A stretch of DNA of 64,000 nucleotides from Ascaphus truei (Eukaryota; Chordata; Amphibia; Anura; Ascaphidae), in NCBI GenBank assembly GCA_036426205.1, contig CM071573.1, positions 41,312,106 to 41,376,105 of the forward strand, written 5' to 3'. This document shows, piece after piece, positions 44,847-56,062 of the stretch. The position numbers and the translations under genes were made by a program. Under the pieces are notes generated by a model. It did no database searches, was not told the origin of the DNA, and was given only the letters and a program-made list of their open reading frames with translations. Position 1 is the first letter of the stretch, and each line of letters opens with the position of its first letter.

Positions 44847-45464
44847 CTTTTCTACCATCACACTTCGACCGTCCGTGAAAGGGTTACTAACACCTTGTAA
44901 CTGCGATGTTGCTGAACATTAAAGGTTTCAGTTCATTCTTTTGAACTTGGATCCCAGAAACAAATCTAATGGAAACTGTCGAGTTGGGAGGTTTCTATTC
45001 ACAGAAGGGCTCAACACATTCACCGTCATCTGCTTTTTCAAGCCATGGAACGCTTTGTATAAGCAAGATCAGCGTCTGTGTCTCACTGGACATAGCCATG
45101 CTAAGCATCCCTTTCATGGCATGGGCTGTGCATACCATAGGCTCATAGCTGTGGGGTTGAGATGCACCGCGGGGTTATGTTAACACAAGGCAAAGCTGTT
45201 AAATGTGCAACACAAAAATTGGTTTAGGTCCGGTTTCCTGCAGTAATAAAACTTAGTAAAATCAATCAGGATCTTCCCCCAACCTGCTCCCATTTACCGA
45301 GGCAGCTCCACAGCATCTGCTCAAGTTATGCTGAGGATCGTGTGAGAAATGACGAGCATTGCAACAGGAAACTGTTTTCTCTATTATCTGATGCCCATCA
45401 AGGGTGATGGAAATGTACTATCACAACAGTGATGACTTAAGTCAAGAAGTTTTGTAAGGCAGTA
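44847..45464. other. Intronic sequence, nothing recognised
   Basis: An 80-codon open frame (44941-45183) has no domain. Confidence 0.4.
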
Positions 45465-45468
45465 TTAA

Positions 45469-45500
45469 AGAGGCAATCCAAGCAGCAGTTGAAACAAACA
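45469..45500 (+). mobile_element. TTAA-type MITE terminus
   Basis: TTAA (45465-45468) then AGAGGCAATCCAAGCAGCAG, the shared terminal motif, running into AT microsatellites. No right end found. Confidence 0.55.
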
Positions 45501-45505
45501 AAATG

Positions 45506-45625
45506 TATATATATATACAGATATATTATATATATATATATATATAATATATATTATAATATATATATATACATATATATATATATGTATGTATGTATGT
45601 ATGTATTATGTATGTGTGTGTGTGT
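45506..45625. repeat. (TA)n/(GTAT)n microsatellite
   Basis: TATATA tracts with ATAATATAT variants followed by GTAT/ATGT units and a GT run. Confidence 0.95.
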
Positions 45626-45782
45626 TGACAAATCACCCAAAAGTTCTACTCGCCGAACCAAAAAATCTACTGCCACCTAGTCCCGCTCCCAACCCGCCCT
45701 GCTTGGTGGGCCATGAAGGAGGTTGCCATGGGGTCAATCAGTCGCCACGGGCCTGTATTTAATGGATTGTTATCACATAACA
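45626..45782. other. Intronic sequence, nothing recognised
   Basis: Short, unassigned, flanked by microsatellites. Confidence 0.4.
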
Positions 45783-45826
45783 ATATATATATATATATAA
45801 TATATATATATAATATATTATATTGC
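45783..45826. repeat. (TA)n microsatellite
   Basis: TA tract with AATAT interruptions. Confidence 0.9.
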
Positions 45827-45937
45827 CTTTGATTAACTTTATTGAAAACTAATTACCTCGGCTGCGGATTGTTTGTTTCGTTCTCCCGTGATCGATCGGC
45901 AAAGAGCCTGCTTTCCATGGGTCACTAAATGTATGTA

Positions 45938-45986
45938 TGTATATCTTTATTTATACAGCGCCATCCAGGTACACAGCCCTTACATT
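45938..45986 (-). mobile_element. L2-type LINE 3' tip, split by later insertion
   Basis: 'atatctttatttatacagcg' then 'ccatccaggtacacagccct' is the reverse of the LINE tail. It resumes at about 46785-46830 as 'gccctgcctcaaggagctta' and 'caatctataaggcc'. Confidence 0.75.
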
Positions 45987-46190
45987 TTATTTATTTATAA
46001 AATGTTTTACCAGGAAGTAATACATAGTCACCTCTCGTTTTCACGTATGTCCTGGGCACAGAGTTATGATGACAGATACATGGTTACATTAAAAGAACAT
46101 AGGTTATACAGTCAATTCACAGACATTTCATGGAAAGTTAGAGATGTGATTATTGGCGTATGTAACATTTACAGACAAGATTAAAATGGT
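45987..46190 (-). mobile_element. LINE 3' end (AAAT-tail family) inserted in another LINE
   Basis: 'tttatttatttataaaatgt', 'ttaccaggaagtaatacata', 'cctctcgttttcacgtatgt' and on to 'gcgtatgtaacatttacaga' (46156): the longest minus-strand copy of this 3' end. Confidence 0.85.
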
Positions 46191-46784
46191 GTTAGAATAG
46201 GTAGTACAGGCCTGCAATGTGCTATGTTAGGAGAGGTACTGTAGGATAGGCCTGCAATGTGCTGTTAGGAGAGGTAGGATAGGCCTGCAATGTGCTGTGT
46301 TAGAAGAGGTAGGATAGGCCTGCAATGTGCTGTGTTAGGAGAGGTACTGTAGGATAGGTCTGCAATGTGCTGTTAGGAGAGGTAGGATAGGCCTGCAATG
46401 TGCTGTTAGGAGAGGTAGGATAGGCCTGCAATGTGCTGTGTTATGAGAGGTAGGATAGGCTTGTAATGTGCTGTGTTAGGAGAGGATCAGGTCTGCAATG
46501 TGCTGTGTTACGAGAGGAGGATAGACCTGCAATGTGCGGTTAGAAGAGGTAGGATAGACACTGCAATGTGCGTGTTAGAAGAGGTAGGATAGACCTGCAA
46601 TGTGCTGTGTTAGAAGAGGTAGGATAGGCCTGCAATGTGCTGTGTTAGGAGAGGTAGGATAGGCCTGCAATGTGCTGTGTTAGAAGAGGTAGGATAGACC
46701 TGCAATGCTGTGTTAGGAGAGGTAGGATAGGCCTGCAATGTGCTGTATTAGAAGAGGTAGGATAAGCCTGCAATGTGTTAGAAG
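46191..46784 (+). repeat. Minisatellite, about 17 units of 32-40 bp
   Basis: Unit approximately GGATAGGCCTGCAATGTGC then TGTGTTAGGAGAGGTA, with variants lacking 'tgt', reading 'agaagaggt', or carrying 'actgta'. It lies between an inserted LINE 3' end and the resumed outer LINE, so it grew inside a nested-insertion junction. Confidence 0.95.
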
Positions 46785-46830
46785 TGGCCCTGCCTCAAGG
46801 AGCTTACAATCTATAAGGCCGGGTAACTCA
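46785..46830 (-). mobile_element. L2-type LINE, second part of the split tail
   Basis: 'ggccctgcctcaaggagctt' is the reverse complement of the LINE phrase 'taagctccttgaggcagggc'. Confidence 0.7.
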
Positions 46831-47565
46831 GCAGCTACAATATATTCTTATCATTAAAGGTAACATTATCTATTGTTACAGTTTGCAGCTCAAACTGCTG
46901 GGAATATTAGCAACAAATTATCACAAACAGGAAAGTGTTGCAAATATCTTGCACTGCTGGGGAGGTGGGCAATGCGCAGTATAATAAAACTCATTAAAAA
47001 TGGCATTAAGATTTAAATTTTAAAAAAAATGTAGTAAGTATTTTCTAATACTACAGAACTGATTTATTAAAAAAAAAAAAAAAAAAAAAAACACATGTAG
47101 GATATTCCTTGGATTGCTCTTTCAATGGTGCTGCATAGTTCCATATCTTAGCAAATGGAAGAATGTGTAAAGGGTAAATAAAGTGATTTTTTTTGCTTTT
47201 TAAATAAGACAAGTATGCATGCTTTAGTTATTATTCAAAGGTGCTTAGAAATGTTTATAAATATCCCTATTATAGGTTTCCTATCTTATGTTTCTTGCCT
47301 TATTCAAGGTGAAGTTCCCATTTTTAATGCTTTTTCAGCTGTTGCTCTGCCAGAAAGAATATATACGTCAATTTGATTGCACTATTAAAAATGTTGCATA
47401 AACATAAATAAGCCCTGTGCTGCAAATAAGGAATTAAAAAATGATTTATAATACTTGAATGTGTCTGTTTTTGTTTTTGAATCTACCAGTGAGCACAATC
47501 TAATTCAATAAACACGTAGCTTTATTTGGACCTACATGGGACGCAACCTTTAACAGTGTCTTACT
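46831..47565. other. Intronic sequence with a MITE remnant
   Basis: About 46998-47135 is a reversed TTAA-type MITE piece ('cttggattgctctttcaa', 'cacatgtaggatattc', 'ctacagaactgattta') with a poly-A run at 47070-47091. The rest is unassigned. Confidence 0.5.
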
Positions 47566-48331
47566 TGTAGCAGGGTCACCCCTGACTACTTATCTGCCCT
47601 TCTCCTGGCTGTAAATCCTGGTATAAGCAGGCCTTGCCAGTAGTTATCATGGGGGATTCCCCTTCACCTTTGGCGCTACACTTGAGTGACAGCAGGGGGT
47701 GGTACATCCTGTTGTAGCTTTGACAACGGGATGCCCGCCTTCTGGCTGTACTTAAGGGCAAGACTGCGCTAAAGTTAGGGTGGTGTTCCTTCCCTCTGAG
47801 GAAGGCAGGTCACTCGTCTGGGAGCCTGAGATTGGGCCTACCCATGTGCTCTTCCCTGCGGGGAGGAGTGAGTGTGATTATACCTCTGCCTCTGCTAGGG
47901 AGGTGGGGAAGAGTTAGGATGGCTGCAGGTGCCCTTGGCCTGTAGTGACAGTCCAGAGGCCATCTCCAGTGAGAGCTGATCTAAGGAGACTGTATCCGGC
48001 AGACGACTGCTGAGTAGCTGTGTGTTACTGCAAACACTGTAGTAATAAACCGTTCCTGTTTGCAATATACCACTGGCCTGGTGTGTGATCTAACTGGGTG
48101 GAGAGTACAAGTTATACCGTGGGTGATCATCTCCACATCCCTGGAGCCTACGGCAGATGGAGGCGCTGCACTGCTAAGTATTATGTGGGGTATGGACCCC
48201 AGAAGCCTGTTCCTGTGTTCCAAAGTCATCGCGGACAACTCAGCCCTCTTGTTACCAGCAGTTATGCACCACTAACACCCTGTAATGGCCCCTATCTGCA
48301 ATTGGGGGGGTGGGAGGGAAACACCGTTACA
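47566..48331 (+). mobile_element. Solo LTR, probably Ty3/Gypsy type
   Basis: Starts TGTAGCAGGGTCAC and ends CACCGTTACA, so it has the TG...CA borders. TACT flanks both sides (47562-47565 and 48332-48335), a 4-bp duplication. An AATAAA signal at 48044-48049 is followed by 'ccgttcctgtttgc'. The sequence is GC-richer than its surroundings and has no internal retroviral-type genes on either side, so it is a solo LTR. The superfamily is inferred from borders and length (766 bp) only; an endogenous-retrovirus LTR is possible. Confidence 0.75.
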
Positions 48332-48418
48332 TACTGCTAATATGTGGTACATACTGTTTTGTGTGGTATATGCATCGACTTTTACACCTCAGTAAAAACC
48401 ATTAGAAAGTCTTTATTC

Positions 48419-48672
48419 CAGGGGTGCGCAAACATTTCAGTCTGCGCCCCCCTGTCTGCTCACACCCCCCCTGCTCGCGCCCCCCTCCTTACCTAGTCTC
48501 TGGCGTCAAATGACGTCGAGGGCAACCATGTTGCCTAAGACAAGGTGAGGGAAGTTGCAGAGGCCTCACGTGATCCCCCGGCATTTAATTTAAATGCCTT
48601 GGGGAAAAGCGCGGGGCCTCTGTAACGGCCGTGCCCCCCCCCCTGGAAGACCTTGCAGTTTGCGCACCCCTG
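48419..48672. mobile_element. hAT MITE with exact 8-bp target duplication
   Basis: Starts CAGGGGTGCGCAAAC and ends GTTTGCGCACCCCTG (15-bp perfect inverted ends), flanked by CTTTATTC at 48411-48418 and 48673-48680. The interior includes TGACGTCGAGG and the palindrome GGCATTTAATTTAAATGCC. A half copy lies at 41075-41171. Confidence 0.95.
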
Positions 48673-49202
48673 CTTTATTCCATGTATTGGAGTATTGATG
48701 GGTTAACTGGGCAAGAAGAGTGGGCTGGATCAGCAGTTACATTTGTGATGGCCAGTCATGTTTGTTTTAGGTTTCATACCATCTCCCTGAAAAGCGTTCC
48801 TTGGGGTTGACCAGGATGGGCCCTGCTGGCAGAAAAGAGGTTAAAAGGAAATTTACAAAAACTTGGAGACAAATCCCTTATTTTTTTTTAAAGTCAATGT
48901 TCCTGCCGATTAGAAATGTACTGCCACAAAACACCCACAGAGAAAGATAGGAGTCCTGCTGTGAGTCTTCACATTCCTAGATAAGGTGACTATTTTAATG
49001 CTCGAAATTACGTCAGGTGCAGCTTTGTGCAGAAGGTCATTGCATAGTTCTGCGGATTCCTACTGTAATAACTCAAAAGCCACATGGGCAAAGGGAGGAA
49101 TGTGACCTGTTTGCTTTAGGCAATGAACTTGTGAAGTAGACACAGAGGGGCCAGCAACACTGAATTTTCAGAGGAACCTCAAAAGGCCTTAAAAGATTCG
49201 CA
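48673..49202. other. Intronic sequence, nothing recognised
   Basis: Unassigned. Confidence 0.4.
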
Positions 49203-49913
49203 GGCTAGGTCCCCACTGCAGCTGGCGGCACGCGCGACCGTGTGCGCACCTCACACCAGCCCCACACCTTCTCCCTAGCTGTCCCTAGTGCGTCCTGGCT
49301 CACTACACACTGTGACGCGGCAGCCAACAGGGGCTACAACAGGATGGTGTTCCTGTGCGCCGACGCGTCCCGTGGTGTGGCAGGGAGCCAATCAGAAAGA
49401 CTGATGGGTGGAGAGACACACTGGGCGGGAGAGCGGCACAAGGGGTAGAGAGAGGGACTGACAGGAGGGAGAGTGGCACGGGGAGAGGGATGGTGGGGGG
49501 GGGGAGCAGAGTGGCACAGGGGGAGAGGTAATTATTTAAGACTCCATGATAGCCTAACTAATCTACTTCCAACTTCCAAATGAGGCCAAATATATATAAC
49601 TCACTATTTCACAGCACCTTACAGCCATGGGGGAGAGGAGAGTGGCACGGGAGAGAGGGACGGTAATTGGCTATAGTAGTAGTTAGCCGCCTGCCGGTGA
49701 TGTGACAGCGTTTTAAGACACTACATTTTGTCTTGTCAGGCGAATGCCTCATCATGTGAGCTGGTTCAGCCAATGAGGGCGAAGCAGCTTCGTGACGCAT
49801 CCGCCACGCCTCTGCATCGCCTCCCCAATCTCCTGCAGGCAGGTGCACAGATCGTTGGGGCTGCAGGAGTGCGCGCGTCAGCGCAGGTAGTATAAGCTCG
49901 GCCTAATGCAGTA
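49203..49913. mobile_element. Harbinger-type MITE, copy H, with internal G-rich repeats
   Basis: Starts GGCTAGGTCCCCACTGC and ends AAGCTCGGCC followed by TAA (49914-49916). Near 49765 it has GGTTCAGCCAATGAGGGCG and 'cagcttcgtgacgc', the family block. The middle (about 49405-49660) repeats 'gagagtggcacggg' type units and includes a TTATTTAAGAC stretch. It is either one enlarged copy or two copies fused. Confidence 0.6.
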
Positions 49914-50595
49914 CAGGAACTCCAAACTGTTTGGGATAGACCAAAGCCAAACGTATGCTAAAAGTGCAACAGGGATAGGCATCACATATAGTCTGAGACT
50001 TTACTGCAACTTCACAAATAGACAGGGCCTTATCAGTCTGTATGCTTTCTACCTAAAGTTGCTGGCTACTACAGAAGACCTGGGCCCTGATTCACAAAAC
50101 GCCATTAACCCTTTAAGTGCTCTGTGACATAGGTACTATACCATGGGGTTTGACACTCCCAGGGACCCCGTGACGTGGTAGCGGCGACATTAAAATGCCC
50201 GCTTGTTTTTCTTGGAGAGATGGCGTTCTCGGAAGTGGCCTACAATGAAGTGGAATGGATGGAGGAGGAAGACTCCTCCCCTGGCTTTCCCTCGGGGACG
50301 GAGCGATCATGTCACCGCTTCAGATAAGCAGTCGCGAGTGCCGGAGCGGCCGTGGCACTTTGGTAATGTGGCCCCTCCGGCACTCAAAGGGTTAAATCAG
50401 GACGTTACCTAATACAGGTACAGACGTTCTTTTCCCCCGAGTAAACGCCCTATTCACGAAGATGATGCAAACAATAGATAGCAGCCATACTTGTGCTCAT
50501 AATTACAGGATAATGGGGCATTCTCGTGATGTTATTTAACTTCTTGCCGTTATACCCATCCGGACATTGAAATATTGCTTTTGGGTGCGTCTGTG
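49914..50595. other. Intronic sequence, nothing recognised
   Basis: About 50105-50400 is GC-moderate with inverted phrases ('ccctttaagtgctctgtgac' near the start, 'ggcactcaaagggtta' near the end), perhaps an old MITE. Confidence 0.4.
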
Positions 50596-50689
50596 CAGTC
50601 TTTGACTGAGCCACCTGTGCTGAAGCAGGGATATCTTTAAAACCTGACCTATTGGTGGCCCTTGAGGACTGGAGTTGGCCCCTGGGTTA
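50596..50689. mobile_element. Right half of a hAT-like MITE
   Basis: 'gactgagccacctgtgctga' to GGACTGGAGTTGGCC; the left half is absent. Confidence 0.8.
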
Positions 50690-51230
50690 AAGTATTGCTG
50701 CAAAAAGTATAATGCAAATCCATTTAATATACAATTGGTGCTAAAATATACTGTGCTGTATATTAAATCCTTGCTGAGAAGTACTTGTGTATTTTGTTTC
50801 CCCATTTTTTATTACCGTATTATGACAAACAAGGTTTTGAGAGTAAAATATTGCACCATAAAATTTGTTTCATCCCACTGTTGGTATGTTTTGTGTTGAT
50901 TTTGTAGTATGTAGTGTTCATTTTGGAGTATTCTTGTATATGTGACAAGGGATTGGGATTATAGCAGGGATGAGATAAGACATTACGCCGGAGTACATGA
51001 GTATTTTGCCTGTGATGGTCTGTCATGTTCTCCTGAACCCCAGCACTAGATTTTGTAGAGTTTCTCATATCTTTATAGTGTCTTATGTAACAGAAAGGCT
51101 TCTAATGATTTGCAAACACTCCTTATTATGGGGTGGGCTTCTTTAACTGTGGGATAGTCTCAGGGAGCATTCAGTGAGGCCGTTTGTTTTATTTGTTATT
51201 AAGCTTCCCGCTACCCAAACCAATTTACCT
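50690..51230. other. Intronic sequence, nothing recognised
   Basis: AT-rich, unassigned. Confidence 0.4.
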
Positions 51231-51234
51231 TTAA

Positions 51235-51571
51235 AGGGGCAATATGAACTAATTCCAGTGCTATAATTAAGGGGTCTCAACTGTGTAATTGATACCCTTT
51301 TTTAAACCCAAATCGGACACCTACAGTATGATTATTTTCCAATTATGTTTGTAAAATTAGGAGGGGTTTGATTTCCTCTGGCTGCTCCCGTTTGTGTGAT
51401 GTCACGTGTGATGTCACAGTGTTTTGCAAGTGCTTGTGCAGCCACAGTCTCCACTTCCCTTTACTGTACTGTATTCTCTGATAAGGACAGCGAACACTTG
51501 AGTGACAAACACTTCCCCATTCAGAGGACCCTAAAAGAAATGCAACTGATTGACTGTTGGGATTGCACCTT
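51235..51571. mobile_element. TTAA-type MITE sharing sequence with 27505-27815
   Basis: TTAA at 51231-51234, then AGGGGCAATATGAAC. Ends GGGATTGCACCTTTGA, where TTAA has decayed to TTGA. Contains TGTGATGTCACGTGTGATGT. Confidence 0.7.
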
Positions 51572-51962
51572 TGAACTGCTGCATTTTGATAATTAGTGTT
51601 AACATGTTAAACATACTGATGGACAGAACTATATTAAAGTTAGTACTATTGCCCACAATATCAATGTTAGCCATTGCATGACGAAGAAAAGTATATAGCA
51701 ACATTTGATATACCTGCAAATGAACATACTACAACATGAATGAATATATGAGCTTCTTAAAAGCAATATAGGAACCCGTCGTTGGGGGAAATTGTCAGCT
51801 GTTGGTTATTGCCATGGCTTGGATGACATAACATTTGCGTGGCAGACCCAGGAAGATGTGCTGTGGCTATTTATATTTGTCCTGTAAAAAGAAGCTTTGA
51901 GAGGCTGGAAATGTCTATACATGATACTCCAGTGTAATTAAATCTTTATCTAACCAACTTTT
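51572..51962. other. Intronic sequence, nothing recognised
   Basis: Unassigned. Confidence 0.4.
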
Positions 51963-52345
51963 TTTACAGGATGGGAACAGGGGTCTGAACCGCTCTTTCT
52001 ATTGCTGCTGGCACCCCCAGTTCCCGATATAATTACCGGTAAAGGTACTGCCGTTACATCAGAGGATTTAAATCTCCCACAAGACGCAGGCCAGTAGGAA
52101 TTCACGTTGGATGATGTTGTGCCTTTCTACTGGCCCATGTGATAACGTTTAACCCACAATTTTATTTCCTCTAGAGGGGACTTAACCACTATAACCTTTC
52201 CAGCAGCTATCTCGGGGAACAGGGGGTCCCTGGAGCAGATAATAGTGCAGTTCAGCTCTGGAACTCCCCCTATAAGAAAATAAACAAAAAATGGGTGGGG
52301 GATGGGGTAGTGGTAAAAAAACAACAACCCAGCAGCCGACTTTAA
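51963..52345. mobile_element. Degenerate fold-back MITE of the 15387 family
   Basis: 'caggggtctgaaccgctctt' and 'cagttcagctctggaactcc', with central 'aggccagtaggaattcacg' against 'gcctttctactggcccatg' as at 15559-15600. The ends are degraded; a TTTAA remains near 52342. Confidence 0.6.
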
Positions 52346-52385
52346 TCGTTGTAGCACAAACACTGTCATGGGTGTCGCATCTTCC

Positions 52386-52834
52386 TCCATGTCCTAGCTA
52401 CCTGAACAAGCTCCTCACCTCTACCACATGCAGCACCTAACACTTGAGATCAGACTCCAAAAGACTGTTCATGGTCCCAAGGCTCAACAAAGTATCCGGC
52501 CGTTCCTCCTTCTCTTACCGTGCACCCCACAACTGGAACAACCTACCAGAGACTCTCACATCCACCACCAGTTTAAGTTCTTTCAAATCTAAGGCTGTCT
52601 CACATTTTAATCTGGTCGGTAATTGTTTCATTCGCCCATAACATATATTTTCTTTAACTGTGCATGCAATGTCTTGCATATAATGTATACCCTGTTCATT
52701 TATGTAACTGTATTTGTAACCATGTATTATTTGTCTTAACTCTGTGCCCAGGACATACTTGAAAACGAGAGGTAACTCTCAATGTATTACTTCCTGGTAA
52801 AATATTTTATAAATAAATAAATAAATAAATAATG
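52386..52834 (+). mobile_element. LINE 3' end with C-terminal coding remnant and AAAT tail
   Basis: The first 250 bases encode a degraded reverse-transcriptase C-terminus (FSYRAPHNWNNLPETL then SLSSFKSKAVSHFNL, about 52520-52610), a motif shared by L2, CR1 and Rex-type LINEs. The 3' UTR runs to 'acttcctggtaaaatatttt' and ends in about six AAAT units. This is the reference copy for four minus-strand fragments elsewhere. Confidence 0.85.
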
Positions 52835-53354
52835 TCCTGGAACTAGATTCCATATTTCTCCGTCTCCCTTTGCAGCTCATGAGATTCATATCTCCCCAGT
52901 TTAGCTGCCTGTTATTTTCCCTGTCCCAGCAACTAGCTGCATGTGAAAAGGCAACATTATTGTTACATGTTGTTTACACAGCCCTAGTCAGTGTTGGTTG
53001 CCTGCAATCTCCTATTCTCCTAGCTGAGTGGGCTATTTCTACCCCCCTGTCCTTGCTGACAGTTAGTATAGTCTCACTTCACTTCTAGTGTGACCCTTGC
53101 CCCTCACTTCCTTTTCACCCTGGACTCTGAGTGAGTACCTGCCTGCTATTTGCCCCAGCAAGGCCTTTCTGTTTTTACACTGCCTTATCTTGATACACTG
53201 CACTTCAGACAGAGAAGCACTCTCTACCCACACTACATCTGCAAGTACCTTTCTTCCTGTGATTTTCCCTCAATAAAACTAAGAAAGACAAAAGGACTTG
53301 TTGTTCTTTGGAAGAGGGAAGGCATGAGTTAAGCTTACTGGAATTATTCATACA
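52835..53354. other. Intronic sequence, nothing recognised
   Basis: Unassigned; no repeat or coding signal. Confidence 0.4.
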
Positions 53355-54004
53355 TCATTCGTGACCCTGGTTCCAGGAAACTCCACGATATTGCTAAAGC
53401 CCTCTCTTTCCTCTGTCAGTCTACTGCTAATACTCTCATGCATGCCCTTATCCTCTCCCATCTGGATTATTGTAACATACTTCTAATAGGCCTCCCTGCC
53501 TCACAACTTTATCTGTTGCAATCTATCCAAAATTCTACTGCTATAATAATTTCACTTTCTCCCCAAACAGTCTCTGCCCATCTCCTCCTTAAATCCCTCT
53601 CCTGGCTTCCCATCAATTTTCGGATTACCCACAAAGTAATCCTCCTTACCTTAAAGGCTCCCCTCTCATCTGCTCCTCCCTACAGATCAGGTGTGATCTC
53701 TCCCTATGCTCCTGCGTTCAACCCATAACTTTCTCATTTCCACCCTTTCACCTCTACTGCTCTCCCTCGTCTTAAACGCTTTCCCCTCACTGCCCCTTAC
53801 CTGTGGAACCCCCTCACACTCTATTTACATCAAGCACCTTCTCTCCCCACCTTTAAGACTAATCTTAAAACTCACCTCTTAAATGAGGCATTTCATTAGC
53901 TTAGACTCATGGCTGCTGTCCCACACCCACAATCACCCACGATTACCATCTACTGCACTTATTCCCTCACCTGCTGTCTCTGTAAATTTCCCATCATACC
54001 ACTT
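53355..54004 (+). mobile_element. L2-type LINE, C-terminal coding and 3' region, first part
   Basis: Encodes a degraded reverse-transcriptase end: HALILSHLDYCNILLIGLPA, then [20 protein letters not shown] and, after a shift, LTAPYLWNPL...SLPTFKTNLKTHLLNEAFH. This is about 60-70 percent like the copy at 39780-40470 by eye, so an older subfamily. It is cut at 54004 and resumes at about 54484. Confidence 0.85.
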
Positions 54005-54483
54005 GGGCGTGTAACATAGTGCATGTGCGCGTCAATTATAATAGACTATGTTTAAACCTTACCTTCTATACTTCCGACGTGCGCGCGTACGGCAGTGAGT
54101 GTTGACCTGGCAGATCCGAGGAAAGACTTGAAAATTTTCTTTTTGCGCTGCTGCCGAGCCATGTGACGCTGCCTAGCCAATCACAGCGTGGCTGTCGGGG
54201 GGGCTGTGTGAAATCGTACACACCAGTATTTGTGACTTTCCTGCTTAATAAATGCTCAAAGTATGCAGAAGACCAAAACTACTTTTAACGAGAATATTTA
54301 CTTTGATCCCTTTGAAGAAGGGCCCCCGGAGCAGAGTGCCACGGCTCATCTGGCATAGTGCTAATTTCCCCCTCAGCCACGCCCACCTGTCGCACACAGC
54401 ACAGACCTGTACACACAAAAAGTGTGCTTCACATGCACGAGCATTAGCGCATGCGCACGAGCGCGCCAACTATAAAACAAGCC
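54005..54483. mobile_element. Insertion in the LINE, probably a Harbinger-type MITE
   Basis: Begins GGGCGTGTAACATAG and ends ACTATAAAACAAGCC. The ends pair loosely ('gtgcatgtgcgcgtc' against 'gcatgcgcacgagcgc'). It separates LINE sequence 'ataccactt' from 'agattgtaagctctc', which are contiguous in other copies. The remnants of TTA at both junctions are imperfect. Contains CCAATCACAGCG. CpG-rich like copies A-H. Confidence 0.65.
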
Positions 54484-54627
54484 TAAGATTGTAAGCTCTC
54501 TGGGGCAATGATTTCCTTTCCTATTGTCTGATCTTATTTGTTGCACTTATTGTAATATAATTCCCTGTACTGTATTGTCTCTCTTGTAAAGCGCAGCTGT
54601 GGGCGCTATATAAATAAAGATAAAAAT
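54484..54627 (+). mobile_element. L2-type LINE 3' end, second part
   Basis: 'agattgtaagctctctgggg' to 'gggcgctatataaataaaga', completing the LINE begun at 53355. Confidence 0.85.
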
Positions 54628-55265
54628 GCATACATCTCTTTAACATCTCTTTCCACACCTGAACAGTTCATTTATTATATTCTAAGTGTTTCCCCTGTAA
54701 CTCTTTGTGCCCACAAGGTGTGGGTGTCCCCAATACTTTCCGAGAACAGTAATAACCAGGATGGGTGACCTCTGGTTGAATGTGCAGTGTACAGCTGGAT
54801 ACACTTGGCTAAATTCTTTTGCAGTTTACTTGCAGATAATATGAAATCCAATCTCACAATGGGGACTGTATCCATCCACAATTTCTCTCTCAAAGGTCAC
54901 TGCATTTCAATTACAAGGCAAGAGGAAAAAGCATTGCTCTTTAGTAACAGGAGCAATGATGTGTGGCTTTATATACACAACAAGCTTGTTTGTGGTTTTT
55001 CTAAGACTTACCTCAACTGGTGGAGTCCTTTGGAAAAAGTTGTCCCAGATTTACCTCTTGTAGCCCTTGTTTGGGAAATGTCACTGCATCTGTTCCCTAC
55101 ATTTTTGGAACATTAAAATGACTGTGACCTAATGTGTTATAGTACTATTAAAAGCATAATGACATTCCCCTTATTTATTCATTTGTCAGGACCCAAAACA
55201 AAGCGTTTATAAGATGTTTTTTTTTTAAAGATCAGAAGTAAGGTTGGGATAGCTGTGCTCTAGGA
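54628..55265. other. Intronic sequence, nothing recognised
   Basis: A 109-codon open frame (54787-55116) has no recognised domain and ordinary composition. Confidence 0.4.
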
Positions 55266-55489
55266 CAGGGGGCTTAACTCCAGTCCTCAAGGCCCCCAAC
55301 AGGTCAGGTTTTCAAGATATCCCGGTTTCAGAAGAGATGGCTCAATCAGTGCCTGCTTCAGCACAGGTGGCTCAGAGACTCGGTCTTTGACCGAGCCTCT
55401 GATGAGCCAACTGTGCTGAAGTTGGGATATCCTGAAAATCAGACCGGGGTGGGGGGGTGCGCTTGAGGACTGGAGTTGAGCGCCCCTGC
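55266..55489. mobile_element. Palindromic hAT-like MITE
   Basis: CAGGGGGCTTAACTCCAG to GTTGAGCGCCCCTG, with a repeated inner 'gcttcagcacaggtggctca' segment. The flanks share little. Confidence 0.85.
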
Positions 55490-55882
55490 TCCAATCCGTG
55501 CACTCCTCCTGTTTCTCTGTCTCCCCACACGCAGATTAGAGTGTAAACTCTTTGCACAGGCACTCCTTTCTCGTAGTGATACATGTATATCTGTATCATT
55601 ACATTCCTGTATTTCAATCTTTGTAGAAATTGGAACGCGATACATACCTGGTCGGTGATATAGTAATGTACATACATAGAAGTCTATCCCCTTTGCCCCT
55701 GTTCTTGTTTTTTTAATCTCCCTTTTCCCCCTTTGTATTTCTTTCTTGCCTCGGGACTTTGCTTTCTTCTGCGGCCCTTTTGATGCCTGGTACAATGATG
55801 TGTTTCCCTCAGCATTTTAATTAGCTTGTCTTTCCTGTACTGCAGAATAGAAATGACACACACATTACTGTATGTTCTATAC
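55490..55882. other. Intronic sequence; possible degenerate LINE tail
   Basis: About 55500-55600 resembles a decayed L2 3' end ('ctcctgtttctctgtctccc', 'agagtgtaaactctttgcac'). The rest is unassigned; overlapping frames of about 100-118 codons have no domain. Confidence 0.4.
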
Positions 55883-56062
55883 CGGGAGTGGCCAACTCCA
55901 GTCCCCAAGGGCCACCACAGGCCAGGTATTAGGGATATCCCTGCTTCAGCATAGGTGGCTCAATCAACAATTGAGCCATTGATTGAGCCACCTGTGCTGA
56001 ATCAGGGATATCCTGAAAACCTGACCTGTTGACGGCCCTTTAGGACGGGAGTTGGCCACTCC
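55883..56062. mobile_element. Palindromic hAT-like MITE just upstream of the LIM exon
   Basis: CGGGAGTGGCCAACTCCAG to GAGTTGGCCACTCC, flanked by TTCTATAC (55875-55882) and ATCTATAC (56063-56070), 7 of 8. It ends 44 bases before the exon at 56107, so it lies next to the branch-point region. Confidence 0.9.

Noticed and set aside
46191..46784. Possible CRISPR-like array
   Set aside because: Contiguous variable tandem units without spacers, in vertebrate DNA; it is a minisatellite.
54787..55116. 109-codon frame as a possible extra ABLIM1 exon
   Set aside because: No LIM motif, no good splice borders and no similarity recognised.
55439..55795. 118-codon minus-strand Lys/Arg-rich frame
   Set aside because: Overlaps a MITE and a decayed LINE tail; no domain and composition is like the surroundings.
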